64,000 nucleotides of DNA. Origin: a virus. Positions 55,296 through 63,970 of this stretch are shown here, piece by piece. How positions within the stretch are numbered: the first letter of the stretch is position 1; each line of letters starts with the position of its first letter. The notes beneath the pieces are model-generated. The model saw only the letters and a program-made list of their open reading frames with translations. It ran no database searches and was not told the DNA's origin. The position numbers and the translations under genes were made by a program. Location of the stretch: positions 21,775 through 85,774 of IMG/VR virus record IMGVR_UViG_3300005466_000026. The stretch is one strand, 5' to 3'.

Positions 55296-55921
55296 CGGTT
55301 CTTCCTAGCCATCTCGTAGTCAAATCTGATGCCTCGCGCCCAGATGGCCGCAGGCTGAGGAACAGGCTGCTCGAACTCCTCCAGCTCGATCTCGCATATC
55401 TCGGAGTAGTGAATACGCCGAAACCCCATCCCCTTTATCAGCTCGTCTACCTCGTTTCGCTCCTCCAGAGAGCCGCGCCACACGAAGAACTTCTTGCATC
55501 TATCCGCGAGCCACTTGACCAAGCTGTCCAGGTCTCTCTTCTCCATGACTCTGAACAGCTTGTGGTAGACAGCGAGCATGAGAACTATGTCATAGCTATC
55601 CCTCAGGTTCTTGCCGAAAGCCTTCTCTATGGCGGCACCACCTCCGGTGAGATCCACCACCTCGAACCTAGCGTCGACGCTGCGAATGTCGGCGAACCAC
55701 TCGTTCGCAACCTCCATTCCCTTCACATAGTTGTCGCATCCATGAACGACACTAGCACCAGCAAGAACAAGATCGTGGCACACAGCACCGCGATTGCAAC
55801 CAACGTCAAAGACACTCGCGCCCCGCGCGCGAGGAAGAATATCAGCGAGACCGTCAAGACGAAACCCGCTAAAATTAATGACGCGACGCTGAACACCCTT
55901 GTCCGTCCAAGTTGATGGCAT
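55292..55921 (-). CDS. Class I SAM-dependent methyltransferase
   Basis: ASVFDVGCNRGAVCHDLVLA is motif I; GCDNYVKGME ends strand 2; RFEVVDLTGGG and YDIVLMLAVYHKLFRV are the middle motifs. I begin at ATG 55921 rather than 55942, because the earlier ATG lies inside the upstream gene. Related enzymes act on sugars or lipids. 209 residues. Confidence 0.75.
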   Translation of the reverse strand: MPSTWTDKGVQRRVINFSGFRLDGLADILPRARGASVFDVGCNRGAVCHDLVLAGASVVHGCDNYVKGMEVANEWFADIRSVDARFEVVDLTGGGAAIEKAFGKNLRDSYDIVLMLAVYHKLFRVMEKRDLDSLVKWLADRCKKFFVWRGSLEERNEVDELIKGMGFRRIHYSEICEIELEEFEQPVPQPAAIWARGIRFDYEMARKNR

Positions 55922-55922
55922 C

Positions 55923-56741
55923 TTAGGCGGCTCTCTTTCCACCGCGAACGGCGTCGTAGCTGCCGAACATCTCGTCGACCGACGGCTCGTACCTGTCCGC
56001 CGTGTATCCCTCCGCCTGCGCCTCGTCCCACAGCCTGTCGACCATCTGCTGGACCTCAGGATGCGCGTGAGGCTGCGGCTTGTCGGCCCGAAGCGTGAAG
56101 GCGTTCCAGTGCTGCCTGCCGCTGGCCTTTAGACGCGGCATCGCCCACTTCAGGTGAGGCTGCGTCTCCACCTTCGTGAAGTGAATCAGCTTGATCTCCG
56201 GATCCGCGAGACTCTTGTACTTCTCGCCGTCCAGGCAGTTCCAGTTTCCCTGGAAGGGAGCTATCGCCCCGCCGATGTTGTTGCGAACCTGCCGGTACAG
56301 ACCCTCTCTGCTGCGCAGCTGATCGAACGGCACGATAAACTTCTTGGCTCGCTCGCAGTCGAACAGAAGAACGCAGTGTGTGTTCGGGCTCTTCGCGAGT
56401 ATCGCCTTGCCGTCCGGTATCTTCTGGTTCCAAAGCTCCGCGGGATCCGCGCAGTAGATCTGATCCACGTCGTTGTAGATGCCCTTGCCCCTGAACCCGC
56501 AGACGTGCGGTATCGCCCAGCGAAACGCGCTGAACGGAGTGGCCCATCCTCTGGTATTCCAACCCTCACCCTTCTTCGGATTGCTGTACCAAGGAGACGC
56601 TGGATCATTCGACAGCTTCATCCACGTGATGTCTACCGGCATGGACGAGAACTTGCGAACCGTGTACTCGAACATTCCCTGCGACTCGGCGTCCTCACCG
56701 TTCGCGCTGCATCCCACGAATATGCGTATGGCTTCAGTCAT
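55923..56741 (-). CDS. GT-A-type glycosyltransferase-like protein
   Basis: ATG 56741 overlaps the upstream stop. IRIFVGCSANGEDAESQGMF opens a Rossmann-like domain, GIYNDVDQIYCADPAELW carries a D-x-D motif, and IKLIHFTKVETQPHLKWAMP matches the late H-x-x-x-x-x-K/H-P-W motif of GT8-like enzymes. 272 residues. The sugar and acceptor are unknown. Confidence 0.7.
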   Translation of the reverse strand: MTEAIRIFVGCSANGEDAESQGMFEYTVRKFSSMPVDITWMKLSNDPASPWYSNPKKGEGWNTRGWATPFSAFRWAIPHVCGFRGKGIYNDVDQIYCADPAELWNQKIPDGKAILAKSPNTHCVLLFDCERAKKFIVPFDQLRSREGLYRQVRNNIGGAIAPFQGNWNCLDGEKYKSLADPEIKLIHFTKVETQPHLKWAMPRLKASGRQHWNAFTLRADKPQPHAHPEVQQMVDRLWDEAQAEGYTADRYEPSVDEMFGSYDAVRGGKRAA

Positions 56742-57394
56742 AGACTCCATCTCCTGAGCATCTGTTCTATGGTCATCTTCGGAAAGCACTCGATGGTGCT
56801 GGTCTTGGAGCAGTTGACGACGTCTACCCCCATCTTCTTGAGTACGGGAGCAGCGGCGGTCATGTGTCGCCGCCACTCGTGAAAGCGACCGTTGTCCGGA
56901 TTGCGCAGCGGCGCTGGATGAGCACCGTGCCAGTGAACTCCGCCGTGCTCGCTGAAGTCGAAGCCCACCAGAGCGACACCAGTCGCGCCGAACTGCGTCA
57001 CCAGATTGAGAACCTGATACCCGGAGTTGCCGCCAGCGCCGACGACCCCCGGCTCGTCGTAGAGCATCTTGTGTATCAGGTTCTTGGCCTTGTCTCTGGC
57101 AACTACGACGTCATGGATGCCCTTCTCCTTAACGCCGTGCCCGAGTCTTACTCCCTCGAAGCCCTTAACCTTCTCGCGGCGAATGTGCCACCACACGTCG
57201 TCGCATCCGTAGAGAACTTCCGCCCAAGGACACAGTCGGTAGCTCTCGTTGATGGCGACAACGTGGATCCGGTCCCGCAGCATCTCAACGCCGACCTTGT
57301 TGGCGCTAGGACCCGCTGCGACTACGGCGACGCACTGACCTCTCCAGTCCTGCCACCACTTGAACCGGGTCGACCCTCTCTCCCAGAGATCCAT
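56738..57394 (-). CDS. DUF115/MptE-like protein
   Basis: CVAVVAAGPSANKVGVEMLR with HVVAINESYRLCPWAEVLYG is the N-terminal signature of DUF115-like proteins (motility accessory factor Maf or 6-hydroxymethylpterin pyrophosphokinase-like). GGNSGYQVLNLVTQFGATGV and ALVGFDFS continue the fold. Maf proteins help attach nonulosonic acids to flagellins, so this gene could act in protein glycosylation within the cluster. 218 residues. Confidence 0.7.
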   Translation of the reverse strand: MDLWERGSTRFKWWQDWRGQCVAVVAAGPSANKVGVEMLRDRIHVVAINESYRLCPWAEVLYGCDDVWWHIRREKVKGFEGVRLGHGVKEKGIHDVVVARDKAKNLIHKMLYDEPGVVGAGGNSGYQVLNLVTQFGATGVALVGFDFSEHGGVHWHGAHPAPLRNPDNGRFHEWRRHMTAAAPVLKKMGVDVVNCSKTSTIECFPKMTIEQMLRRWSL

Positions 57395-60300
57395 CACTGA
57401 CTATTATTCCTGGGACCAGAGGTCAATACTGGTGATCTAGGATCAGAGAAGTCTCTGGGTCTAGCCTCGAACGGTCTCCCTCGGCCGACGCCGGGGGTCG
57501 GTCTTCTGCGAGGCGGTGGGATCGGAGCTGGCACTATCGTAGGCGGACTGCGCAGGAACGAGCGAAGCTCGTTCGGATAGTGATAGCCGATCGGCGGCGG
57601 GAATACCGCCGTCGTGGGCGGCATGGCCTCCGGCCGACGAGCGAGGAACGGCGCGAAGAAGTAGCCGTATCCACTCGCCATTCGCTGAGCAGCAGACGGC
57701 AGAGGCCAGTCGTCCTGATTGACCGGCAGAGGTGGTGTGTGCAGCGCAGTCGTCTGCTGATCGAACCACGTCGGCAGCTGAGAGACGCGGCGCGGAAACG
57801 CTAGCAGATCAAAGTTGCTGACCGGCCTGATCTCAGGCGCGGCCTGCGGACGAGAGATCCAGGTGAGAACCTCTCGACGCTGCTGAGCCGGAACTGGCCA
57901 GTCGTACTGATTGACCGGACGAGCAGAAGCAGAGGCCTGGATGACGATGTTGCTCTGCTGAACCGCCTGAATGAAGGTCTGCGGGCGTATCGGTATCGAG
58001 CCGTCGAAGTTGTTGACCGGCCTCGGCTGAACCTGCTGCGCGAAGTTCGGCGATTGCGTCCAGGTTATCGCCTCTCGAGTTCTGCGAATCGGCAGCGGCC
58101 AGTCGTCCTGATTGACCGGCATCTGCTCTGGCGCGCCGAACTGCGGCGAGCGCGTGTAGGTGATCGCGTCCGGCGTGCGCCGGATCGGGAGCGGCCAGTC
58201 GTCTTGGTTGACCGGCATCCTGTCTGGCGCACGCGGAGCAAAGGTATAGCCGACAGCGTCGCGAGTACGAACGATCGGCAGCGGCCAGTTGTACTGATTG
58301 ACCGGCATCCTCTCGGGTGCACGCGGCGAGAACGTGTATCCGACTGCGTCTCTGGTCCGCAGAATCGGCAGCGGCCAGTCCGACTGATTGACTGGCTTCT
58401 GTGCCGCTGGCGTGCGGAGAGCAACCGCGAACGGCGCGAGATCATAGTTGAAGTACGGCTGCTTCCATCGCAGAGAGTAGTACGGAGCTCTGAATACGTA
58501 CTCGATCTGGATGCCAGCGTTGACCCAGGAGCGCAGACTGATCGGGTAGTCGACGCGAGCAGGAAGCGGCCAGTCGTACTGATTTCTCGGCAGCGTGACA
58601 GCCGCGACACTCTTGAGCTGCGCGTTGAAGTGAAACGCGACGTCTATAGATCGCTGAGGCTCCTGCGTTCCCCAGTCTACGACGCGAGACGGGATGTAGG
58701 TCACCGGCGTCGAGGCATTCGGCGACTGGATCCACGTCTTGACTTCCTCGTCAGCCCGACGCAGCGGTAGCGACCAGTCGGACTGATTGACCGGCTTGGC
58801 GCTCACGACTTGCGCAGGCTGCGGCGCTTGAGTCCAGGTGCGGACCGGCTGCGCCATCCTGATCGGGAGCGGCCAGTCAGCGACCAGAACAGGCTTCAGT
58901 CCAGTAGCAACTCGCGGACCCTGCAGCCAAGTTCTTATGACCTGCTGAGCCTGAATCGGCAATGGCCAGTCGAGCTGATTTGCCGGCCGAGAGACGGCCT
59001 GTGCCGTCAGCAGCGCGACGTTGAACGGCTGCTGCCAAGGCTGCGCGAATTCAACCGGTGCTGGCGTTCCCCAGTCGGAGACTCCGCCGGGCATGTAGCG
59101 TGCCGCGTCGCGAGCAATGGTGGCGAACGGGGGAGACGGCTCCGCCTGCCAAGTGCTGCCGCGCGGGAGCGGCCAGTCGTACTGATTGACTGGCAGCGAT
59201 ACCGCAACAGTCACCTGAGGCGCGCGAGTCCACGTCCGCAGGCTGATCGGATAGACCTGCGACACTGGGAGAGACCAGTCGATGCTCTGCCGCTGCGGAG
59301 GAGGATTTGGTGCCTGCGGCTTCGCAGACCACGTCCTCAGCTGAGACGGATAGACTGGAGCAGTCGGCAGGTCCCAGACGACCTGCTGCTGTGGTCTCGC
59401 GTCTGGAGCACGCGGCGCTCTCGCGAACGTCCGCAGGTCTACCGGATAGTCTTGACCAATCGGCAGCGTCCACTGCGACTGAACCGGCTTGTTGACGACT
59501 GTCGGAGACAGCAGCGCCGGATTAACAGCGATGTAGGTCTGCGCCTTGCGCGGATCCTCCCACGTGCCCCAATCGACGACGCGCGAGGGCATATAGTTGG
59601 GCGGAAGAAGCGGAAGAAAATCAACCGTCCACGTTCGCAGACTGATAGGAAATTCTCGCGCAATCGGCAGCGGCCAATCAAATTGGTTGGCTGGCCGTAG
59701 CAGCGCGCCTCTTAATCCTGTGCTGGCCTGTAGCCACGTGCGCAGGTCCATCAAGACCGGCGCGGGATAAGAGGTCGCTGGCGGCTTTTCCGTTAGACGG
59801 CTATTCCACTCATGCGCAGGACCGGAAAGCGACTCCGAGAAAACGACAATCGCCATCGCGCCGTCTTCAAGGTTCGTGCTTCCCGTGCAGACGCAGTTCG
59901 CCGTTCCCGAAGTCGTCTTGGTCGCGACCGTGTGACAAAAGTTAGTGACGTCGTCTTCCAAATCTTCGGTGAAGGAAGTCCACGTTTTCGACGCTGTGCT
60001 ATTCGTCGCGCAACCAGCGCAGGCGAGACCAAGACCATTGGTCGGAATAGTAACAGACGCCGTCAGCGGCGCAGTCGCGTCCATGTCGGTCGACGTATTC
60101 GACGCAGTTGACGCAACAGTGAAGCTCGCACCGAGAACGCGATAGACCGAAATCTTCGTCGTGTTGATCGACGGGTTGCCGCTGAATGTAACCTTGATGG
60201 TCGCTGTCGTTCCGATAGGAACGTGCAGCACCGCCCATGCAGCGCCGACCGTTGTAGAAAATCTTACGTTGACCGGAATCGCAGCGGTCGCATCGCCGCC

Positions 60301-60471
60301 GCCGGAGTCAATCGTCACGCCCAGAAGATTTAGATTTGCCTCCCATGTAATCGGGATGGCAATAACGCGATCAGCAGCAGCTACGCCGGTAGAAACACCG
60401 GAATAGGTAACGACGTTCGCAGTACCGGCAGCACTTGCCGGATCGGCTGTTCTGGTAACAGACGCAGCCAT
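57394..60471 (-). CDS. Large protein made of DWPLP repeats
   Basis: 1025 residues. The first 230 form a beta-rich domain (RVIAIPITWEANLNLLGVTI; SVYRVLGASFTVASTASNTS) like phage head-decoration or fibre domains. From about residue 255 to 950 there are roughly 16-20 units of 35-45 residues built around N-x-x-D-W-P-L-P-I and a following L-R-T-W or A-V-G-Y-T-F. A Pro/Arg tail follows (PAPIPPPRRRPTPGVGRGR). The Trp-Pro-rich repeat has no family I recognise. It may be an elongated virion protein or adhesin. Confidence 0.75.
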   Translation of the reverse strand: MAASVTRTADPASAAGTANVVTYSGVSTGVAAADRVIAIPITWEANLNLLGVTIDSGGGDATAAIPVNVRFSTTVGAAWAVLHVPIGTTATIKVTFSGNPSINTTKISVYRVLGASFTVASTASNTSTDMDATAPLTASVTIPTNGLGLACAGCATNSTASKTWTSFTEDLEDDVTNFCHTVATKTTSGTANCVCTGSTNLEDGAMAIVVFSESLSGPAHEWNSRLTEKPPATSYPAPVLMDLRTWLQASTGLRGALLRPANQFDWPLPIAREFPISLRTWTVDFLPLLPPNYMPSRVVDWGTWEDPRKAQTYIAVNPALLSPTVVNKPVQSQWTLPIGQDYPVDLRTFARAPRAPDARPQQQVVWDLPTAPVYPSQLRTWSAKPQAPNPPPQRQSIDWSLPVSQVYPISLRTWTRAPQVTVAVSLPVNQYDWPLPRGSTWQAEPSPPFATIARDAARYMPGGVSDWGTPAPVEFAQPWQQPFNVALLTAQAVSRPANQLDWPLPIQAQQVIRTWLQGPRVATGLKPVLVADWPLPIRMAQPVRTWTQAPQPAQVVSAKPVNQSDWSLPLRRADEEVKTWIQSPNASTPVTYIPSRVVDWGTQEPQRSIDVAFHFNAQLKSVAAVTLPRNQYDWPLPARVDYPISLRSWVNAGIQIEYVFRAPYYSLRWKQPYFNYDLAPFAVALRTPAAQKPVNQSDWPLPILRTRDAVGYTFSPRAPERMPVNQYNWPLPIVRTRDAVGYTFAPRAPDRMPVNQDDWPLPIRRTPDAITYTRSPQFGAPEQMPVNQDDWPLPIRRTREAITWTQSPNFAQQVQPRPVNNFDGSIPIRPQTFIQAVQQSNIVIQASASARPVNQYDWPVPAQQRREVLTWISRPQAAPEIRPVSNFDLLAFPRRVSQLPTWFDQQTTALHTPPLPVNQDDWPLPSAAQRMASGYGYFFAPFLARRPEAMPPTTAVFPPPIGYHYPNELRSFLRSPPTIVPAPIPPPRRRPTPGVGRGRPFEARPRDFSDPRSPVLTSGPRNNSQ
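57700..59705 (-). repeat. Tandem DWPLP-encoding repeat array
   Basis: On the plus strand the core GGCAGCGGCCAGTCG or close variants recur about every 105-140 bases (for example near 58089, 58191, 58272, 58371, 58569, 59169, 59669), each encoding the reverse of D-W-P-L-P. Units at 58.1-58.4 kb are the most alike, suggesting recent duplication there. Confidence 0.75.
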
Positions 60472-60474
60472 TGT

Positions 60475-60726
60475 TTACTTTCCATGCTTGACGGCGAACC
60501 TGCTCGCCCTGAACGAGCACTCCGCGACGCCCGTCTTGTAGGGCGCTGGTTGATTGATGATCTCGCGCAGCCGAACACACTTGCCAGAGCCGCCAGCGGG
60601 ATCGTTGATAATTTCGCGGATGGTATAAGTCCCATTCATCACTGGAATCGTCTCGTTGTAGAGACGCTCGATGTTGAGCGTGTCGACGCAGATGACTTTC
60701 GTTCCAACCCTCAGGGGAGACGACAT
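60475..60726 (-). CDS. Hypothetical 83-aa protein
   Basis: The product starting MSSPLRVGTKVICVDTLNIE has GTYTIREIINDPAGGSGKCV, a beta-rich small domain found in phages of unknown role. Start 60726 overlaps the upstream gene by 16 bases. Three bases separate it from the repeat-protein gene. Confidence 0.6.
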   Translation of the reverse strand: MSSPLRVGTKVICVDTLNIERLYNETIPVMNGTYTIREIINDPAGGSGKCVRLREIINQPAPYKTGVAECSFRASRFAVKHGK

Positions 60727-60911
60727 GTTATGCACCCGTCCGCGTCTGAGTAATCGATCTCGTCGAACGACCAGAGACAAGCCTGCCCGAGCAGAACCTG
60801 ATTACCGCCACCTCCACCGAGACAGGTGACGTCGCCGTCCGCGTCCACGATGCAGTTTCCGTCTGCGTCGAGGATGTTGTTGTTGTCGGCGTCTAGGATT
60901 TGAATCGGCAT
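60711..60911 (-). CDS. 66-aa DADG-repeat protein
   Basis: Three imperfect eight-residue units at the N-terminus (ILDADNNN, ILDADGNC, IVDADGDV) are followed by a poly-Gly stretch (LGGGGG) and a C-terminal acidic part (FDEIDYSDADGC). The Asp/Asn/Gly repeats look like parallel beta-roll or calcium-binding turns. It is placed between tailspike and repeat-protein genes. No family recognised. Confidence 0.6.
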   Translation of the reverse strand: MPIQILDADNNNILDADGNCIVDADGDVTCLGGGGGNQVLLGQACLWSFDEIDYSDADGCITCRLP

Positions 60912-60912
60912 G

Positions 60913-63228
60913 TCACATGATTATCCAGTTTGTGCCGTCGCAGTAGACCATGACCTTGTTCGCGCCGCCGCCCGCCGCAGTCGCTCCTCTGGTAGAAGAG
61001 TTGCAGTCCGTGATGAACGTCGTGTGTCCGGCCCAGTGAGAAGCAGCGGCAGGTAGATCAGCGAACACGGACTTAGTGAATATGATATCTGGAACCGTGT
61101 AGGACCGCCACTGACCTACCTTGTCACCGACGAACTTCATCGTCCCGCTGTCGTTGGCCATGATGCCTCGACCGTAGAACTGCCCGGTCGGATCGGCCAG
61201 CGAGAACGAGATGGTGGCGTCTCCCGTTCCGCTGGTCTTGGTTAGCGTGCCGCCCGACAACACCGGGGGTTGAGCATTGAAGGCGTTCGTCGTAGTCTTC
61301 AGAGTCGTCCCGCCGGTGATCGTCTGCCACACCGTGAACGTGTAGACGCCGTCCGTGTAGGTCGCGCCAGCCGTCGCGTTCGCAGCGGAGACTGCGAACC
61401 ACCAGTCGGCGCCCGCCTGAATGTTGGTTCGACCAGCCAGAACGCGATCGACGTAGACAGGAGCTCCAGATCCAGTGTCGTTCGTGACCCACGAGTTGTT
61501 CAGTCCGCTCTGACCGAAGTAAGAGTTGCGCACGCAGCCGCCGTGCCACGAGTTGATGACGCCAGACAGACTGTACGTGCTGGTGATGTCATAGGTAGAC
61601 TGCGAGTAGGCCAGCGAGCCCGGCCCCGCGCCGAGATGCAGACCCCCGATCATGCAGATGCTCTGGAAGTTCGAGTAGCAGACGTTGTAGCTCTCAGATC
61701 GACACGAGACCATCGTGATGGTGTCACCTGCAGAATTGCTGCAGAGATAATCCCAAGCGCCGCTGTTGCCGACGCCGCACTGAAATCCCATGCCGCTGAC
61801 GACCGGAACAGAGCCATAGGGAACGTAGATGCCTGCTCCAGTGAAGGCCTGACAGTTACCGCCGTTGATGGTCTGCTGCAGACAGTTGAAGTTGTTATTC
61901 AGCCCGTTGCGGATGCAGTAGGTGTGCCAGATGAAGTGGCAGTTATCGATCATGTTCTCCGACATCTGCGACGTGTTGCTCGGACCGATCTCGATGCCGA
62001 CCTCGACCTCGAAGAACGCGCAGTTCTCGACCTTGTTCCCCTGACTCCCGACGAACGGCACGGAGCTGTTGAGACCGCCGCGCATGTCGAGCAGCAGCCC
62101 CTTGCCGCCAGCCGTCGAGTGTCCTCCGTTCGGTCCGCCCATCGCCAAGTCGCGAATAGTCGAGTAGTAGAAACCGTCGGTAGCAAGAGCAATGCTGCCC
62201 GGAACCACGCCCTGAATGAAACTCCCGTACTTACTCATGCCGAAGATCAGGCCGCCCGTCACGCCCGTCACGCTCAGACACGGCGTGCGACCAACGCCGC
62301 CAGTGGTGAAGGACGAGTAGGAGATCGTCTCGTCGGCGGTCGCTCTGGCGCTGAACGTGATCGTCGCGTCGCCCGTACCGCTGGTCTTCGTCAGCGTCGA
62401 GCCGCTGGTCGTCGCTCCCGCGGTCGCCGTCGTCACCAGCGTCAGCCCGCCAGCGATCGTAGAGGTCACCGTGTAGGTGACGCCGTTGTTCGTGTACGTC
62501 GCTCCAGCCGTGGCGTTGGCTGCAGTGACCGTGAAGGTATAAGTCACCGTGCCAGTACGAGTGAGAGTCCCACTCGCTGCTGGCGCGTTGCCAGCCAAGC
62601 CATTGAAGCGCGTCAGTCTGCAAGAGGTGCCAGCGACGACGGTAGCCGTGACGTTGAAAGTCGTGCTGTTGGTGATGTAGTTCTCGCCAGCGACAACGTC
62701 GATGCCGCTGCCAGCGAAAGTGTAGCTCAGCGAGTTGATGTAATACTGCTCTGCAGTCGTGAAGGTCTTGTTGCCGGTGTTGATCGACGCGATGTGTCGC
62801 GTGCCGTTGCTGTAGCCGTCCTGGTCGATGCCCTCTACGTAGATCGCCTTGCCGACGACGAGATCGGTGACGACCTCCGCGCAGGTGAACGTCAGATGTC
62901 CGGTGGTCGCTCCGCCGGCTCCGTCAGATATGACGTTGGTTATTGTCTTATTCGTCGCGAACGGAGTGACGAGATAGGTTCCCGGGGGGAAGTAGACGCC
63001 CTTGTTCAGGTTCGAGCTGAGATAGTTGGGTGAGGCTGACGTTCCGAACGCGGCGTCGAACGCAGCCTGGATGGCCGCCGTGTCGTCTGCCACGCCGTTT
63101 CCCAGCGCTCCGTAGTTCTTGACGTTGATCACGTCGGTGATCGTCGCGAACTGCCCGAGAGTCTTGTGCGGCGACCCGGTGCTCAGCAGCGGAATTAGAG
63201 TAGCGTTCTCTAGTGATTTAGTCACCAT
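60913..63228 (-). CDS. Beta-helix tailspike/depolymerase-like protein
   Basis: 771 residues. DVINVKNYGALGNGVADDTA and IQAAFDAAF are the conserved start of Pectate_lyase_3-type right-handed beta helices in phage tailspikes. The middle contains successive N-rich strand turns (GNKVENCAFFEVEVGIEIGP; NMIDNCHFIWHTYCIRNGLN). Two copies of a Thr/Ala/Gly module lie at residues 227-293 and 606-675. It probably binds or cleaves a host surface polysaccharide. It begins a tail-fibre block, unusually far from the J-like gene. Confidence 0.75.
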   Translation of the reverse strand: MVTKSLENATLIPLLSTGSPHKTLGQFATITDVINVKNYGALGNGVADDTAAIQAAFDAAFGTSASPNYLSSNLNKGVYFPPGTYLVTPFATNKTITNVISDGAGGATTGHLTFTCAEVVTDLVVGKAIYVEGIDQDGYSNGTRHIASINTGNKTFTTAEQYYINSLSYTFAGSGIDVVAGENYITNSTTFNVTATVVAGTSCRLTRFNGLAGNAPAASGTLTRTGTVTYTFTVTAANATAGATYTNNGVTYTVTSTIAGGLTLVTTATAGATTSGSTLTKTSGTGDATITFSARATADETISYSSFTTGGVGRTPCLSVTGVTGGLIFGMSKYGSFIQGVVPGSIALATDGFYYSTIRDLAMGGPNGGHSTAGGKGLLLDMRGGLNSSVPFVGSQGNKVENCAFFEVEVGIEIGPSNTSQMSENMIDNCHFIWHTYCIRNGLNNNFNCLQQTINGGNCQAFTGAGIYVPYGSVPVVSGMGFQCGVGNSGAWDYLCSNSAGDTITMVSCRSESYNVCYSNFQSICMIGGLHLGAGPGSLAYSQSTYDITSTYSLSGVINSWHGGCVRNSYFGQSGLNNSWVTNDTGSGAPVYVDRVLAGRTNIQAGADWWFAVSAANATAGATYTDGVYTFTVWQTITGGTTLKTTTNAFNAQPPVLSGGTLTKTSGTGDATISFSLADPTGQFYGRGIMANDSGTMKFVGDKVGQWRSYTVPDIIFTKSVFADLPAAASHWAGHTTFITDCNSSTRGATAAGGGANKVMVYCDGTNWIIM

Positions 63229-63229
63229 G

Positions 63230-63970
63230 TCACGTATCCCAGTAGGAGAAGCCGGTCGGCGGAGCGAAGCGGCACGACGTCGCTGCGGTCCTCATGTGAC
63301 CGCTGTTATCGCCGTTGTCGATCATCTGAGTCGCGGCGAACCACGTACCTGACGGAGACCAAGTGAAGACGGGATTGTTACCCGTCGCAGGATTAGATGG
63401 TCCCCATATTGGGGCCGTAACGCCAGCACCAGAATGCCAGTAGCCATACCAAGCCTTGCCGGAATCAAAGTCGGCGGCGAAGCACAGCACGTCAGCAAGA
63501 CCTAAGAAGTTGTCGCCGGCCGGTTCATTACCGACATTGTAAGTGACGCTCGCTCCTACGTCGCCGTTACCAACTCCGCTGCCGAACTCATTGCGGATCA
63601 CCCAGTGCAGGGCACCAGTCATAAAACTGTTCTGGTTGCCATCATTAATCGTGGCTCCCCAACAGACTTTATCGAATAGCGAGGCGAGCAGCCTGATGTG
63701 GATTTCCCAATAAACTTTCCCAGAAGTCTTGCCTGTAGTGCTGAGAGATTGGTTCCACTGGAGACTTGTAAGACCCTGCGAGCGCACCTGCCAATTGCTG
63801 TTGCTCAGAATAAGCGACGTTCCTGTTTTTGCCGGATCGAACGTCGTCGTCTGCGTCTCAGGAAAATTTCCCCAGAATAATTTTCGATTAAGAAAAACCG
63901 CGTCGTGTACGTCGAAAGAATTCCGCTGTCCGCCGTTGCTGAAAGAAAACTCTTTCAGAAACATATTCAT
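63230..63970 (-). CDS. SPRY-like domain protein, possibly continuing past the window edge
   Basis: KLFWGNFPETQTTTFDPAKT, LILSNSNWQVRSQG, TGKTSGKVYWEIHIRLLASL and VCWGATINDG match the SPRY/B30.2 beta-sandwich pattern (Y/W-W-E, G-x-x). Phages use it in virion proteins that bind host surfaces. The ATG at 63970 has a weak ribosome-binding site, and the frame is open to the window end, so the true start may be outside. 246 residues as given. Confidence 0.65.
   Translation of the reverse strand: MNMFLKEFSFSNGGQRNSFDVHDAVFLNRKLFWGNFPETQTTTFDPAKTGTSLILSNSNWQVRSQGLTSLQWNQSLSTTGKTSGKVYWEIHIRLLASLFDKVCWGATINDGNQNSFMTGALHWVIRNEFGSGVGNGDVGASVTYNVGNEPAGDNFLGLADVLCFAADFDSGKAWYGYWHSGAGVTAPIWGPSNPATGNNPVFTWSPSGTWFAATQMIDNGDNSGHMRTAATSCRFAPPTGFSYWDT

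Noticed and set aside
57700-59705. Non-coding repeat array
   Set aside because: The repeats keep one open frame over 3 kb and encode a regular peptide unit, so they are protein repeats.
61270-63033. 587-codon plus-strand frame over the tailspike
   Set aside because: Composition is Arg/Ala/Val/Asp-rich shadow sequence; the opposite strand carries a clear beta-helix protein.
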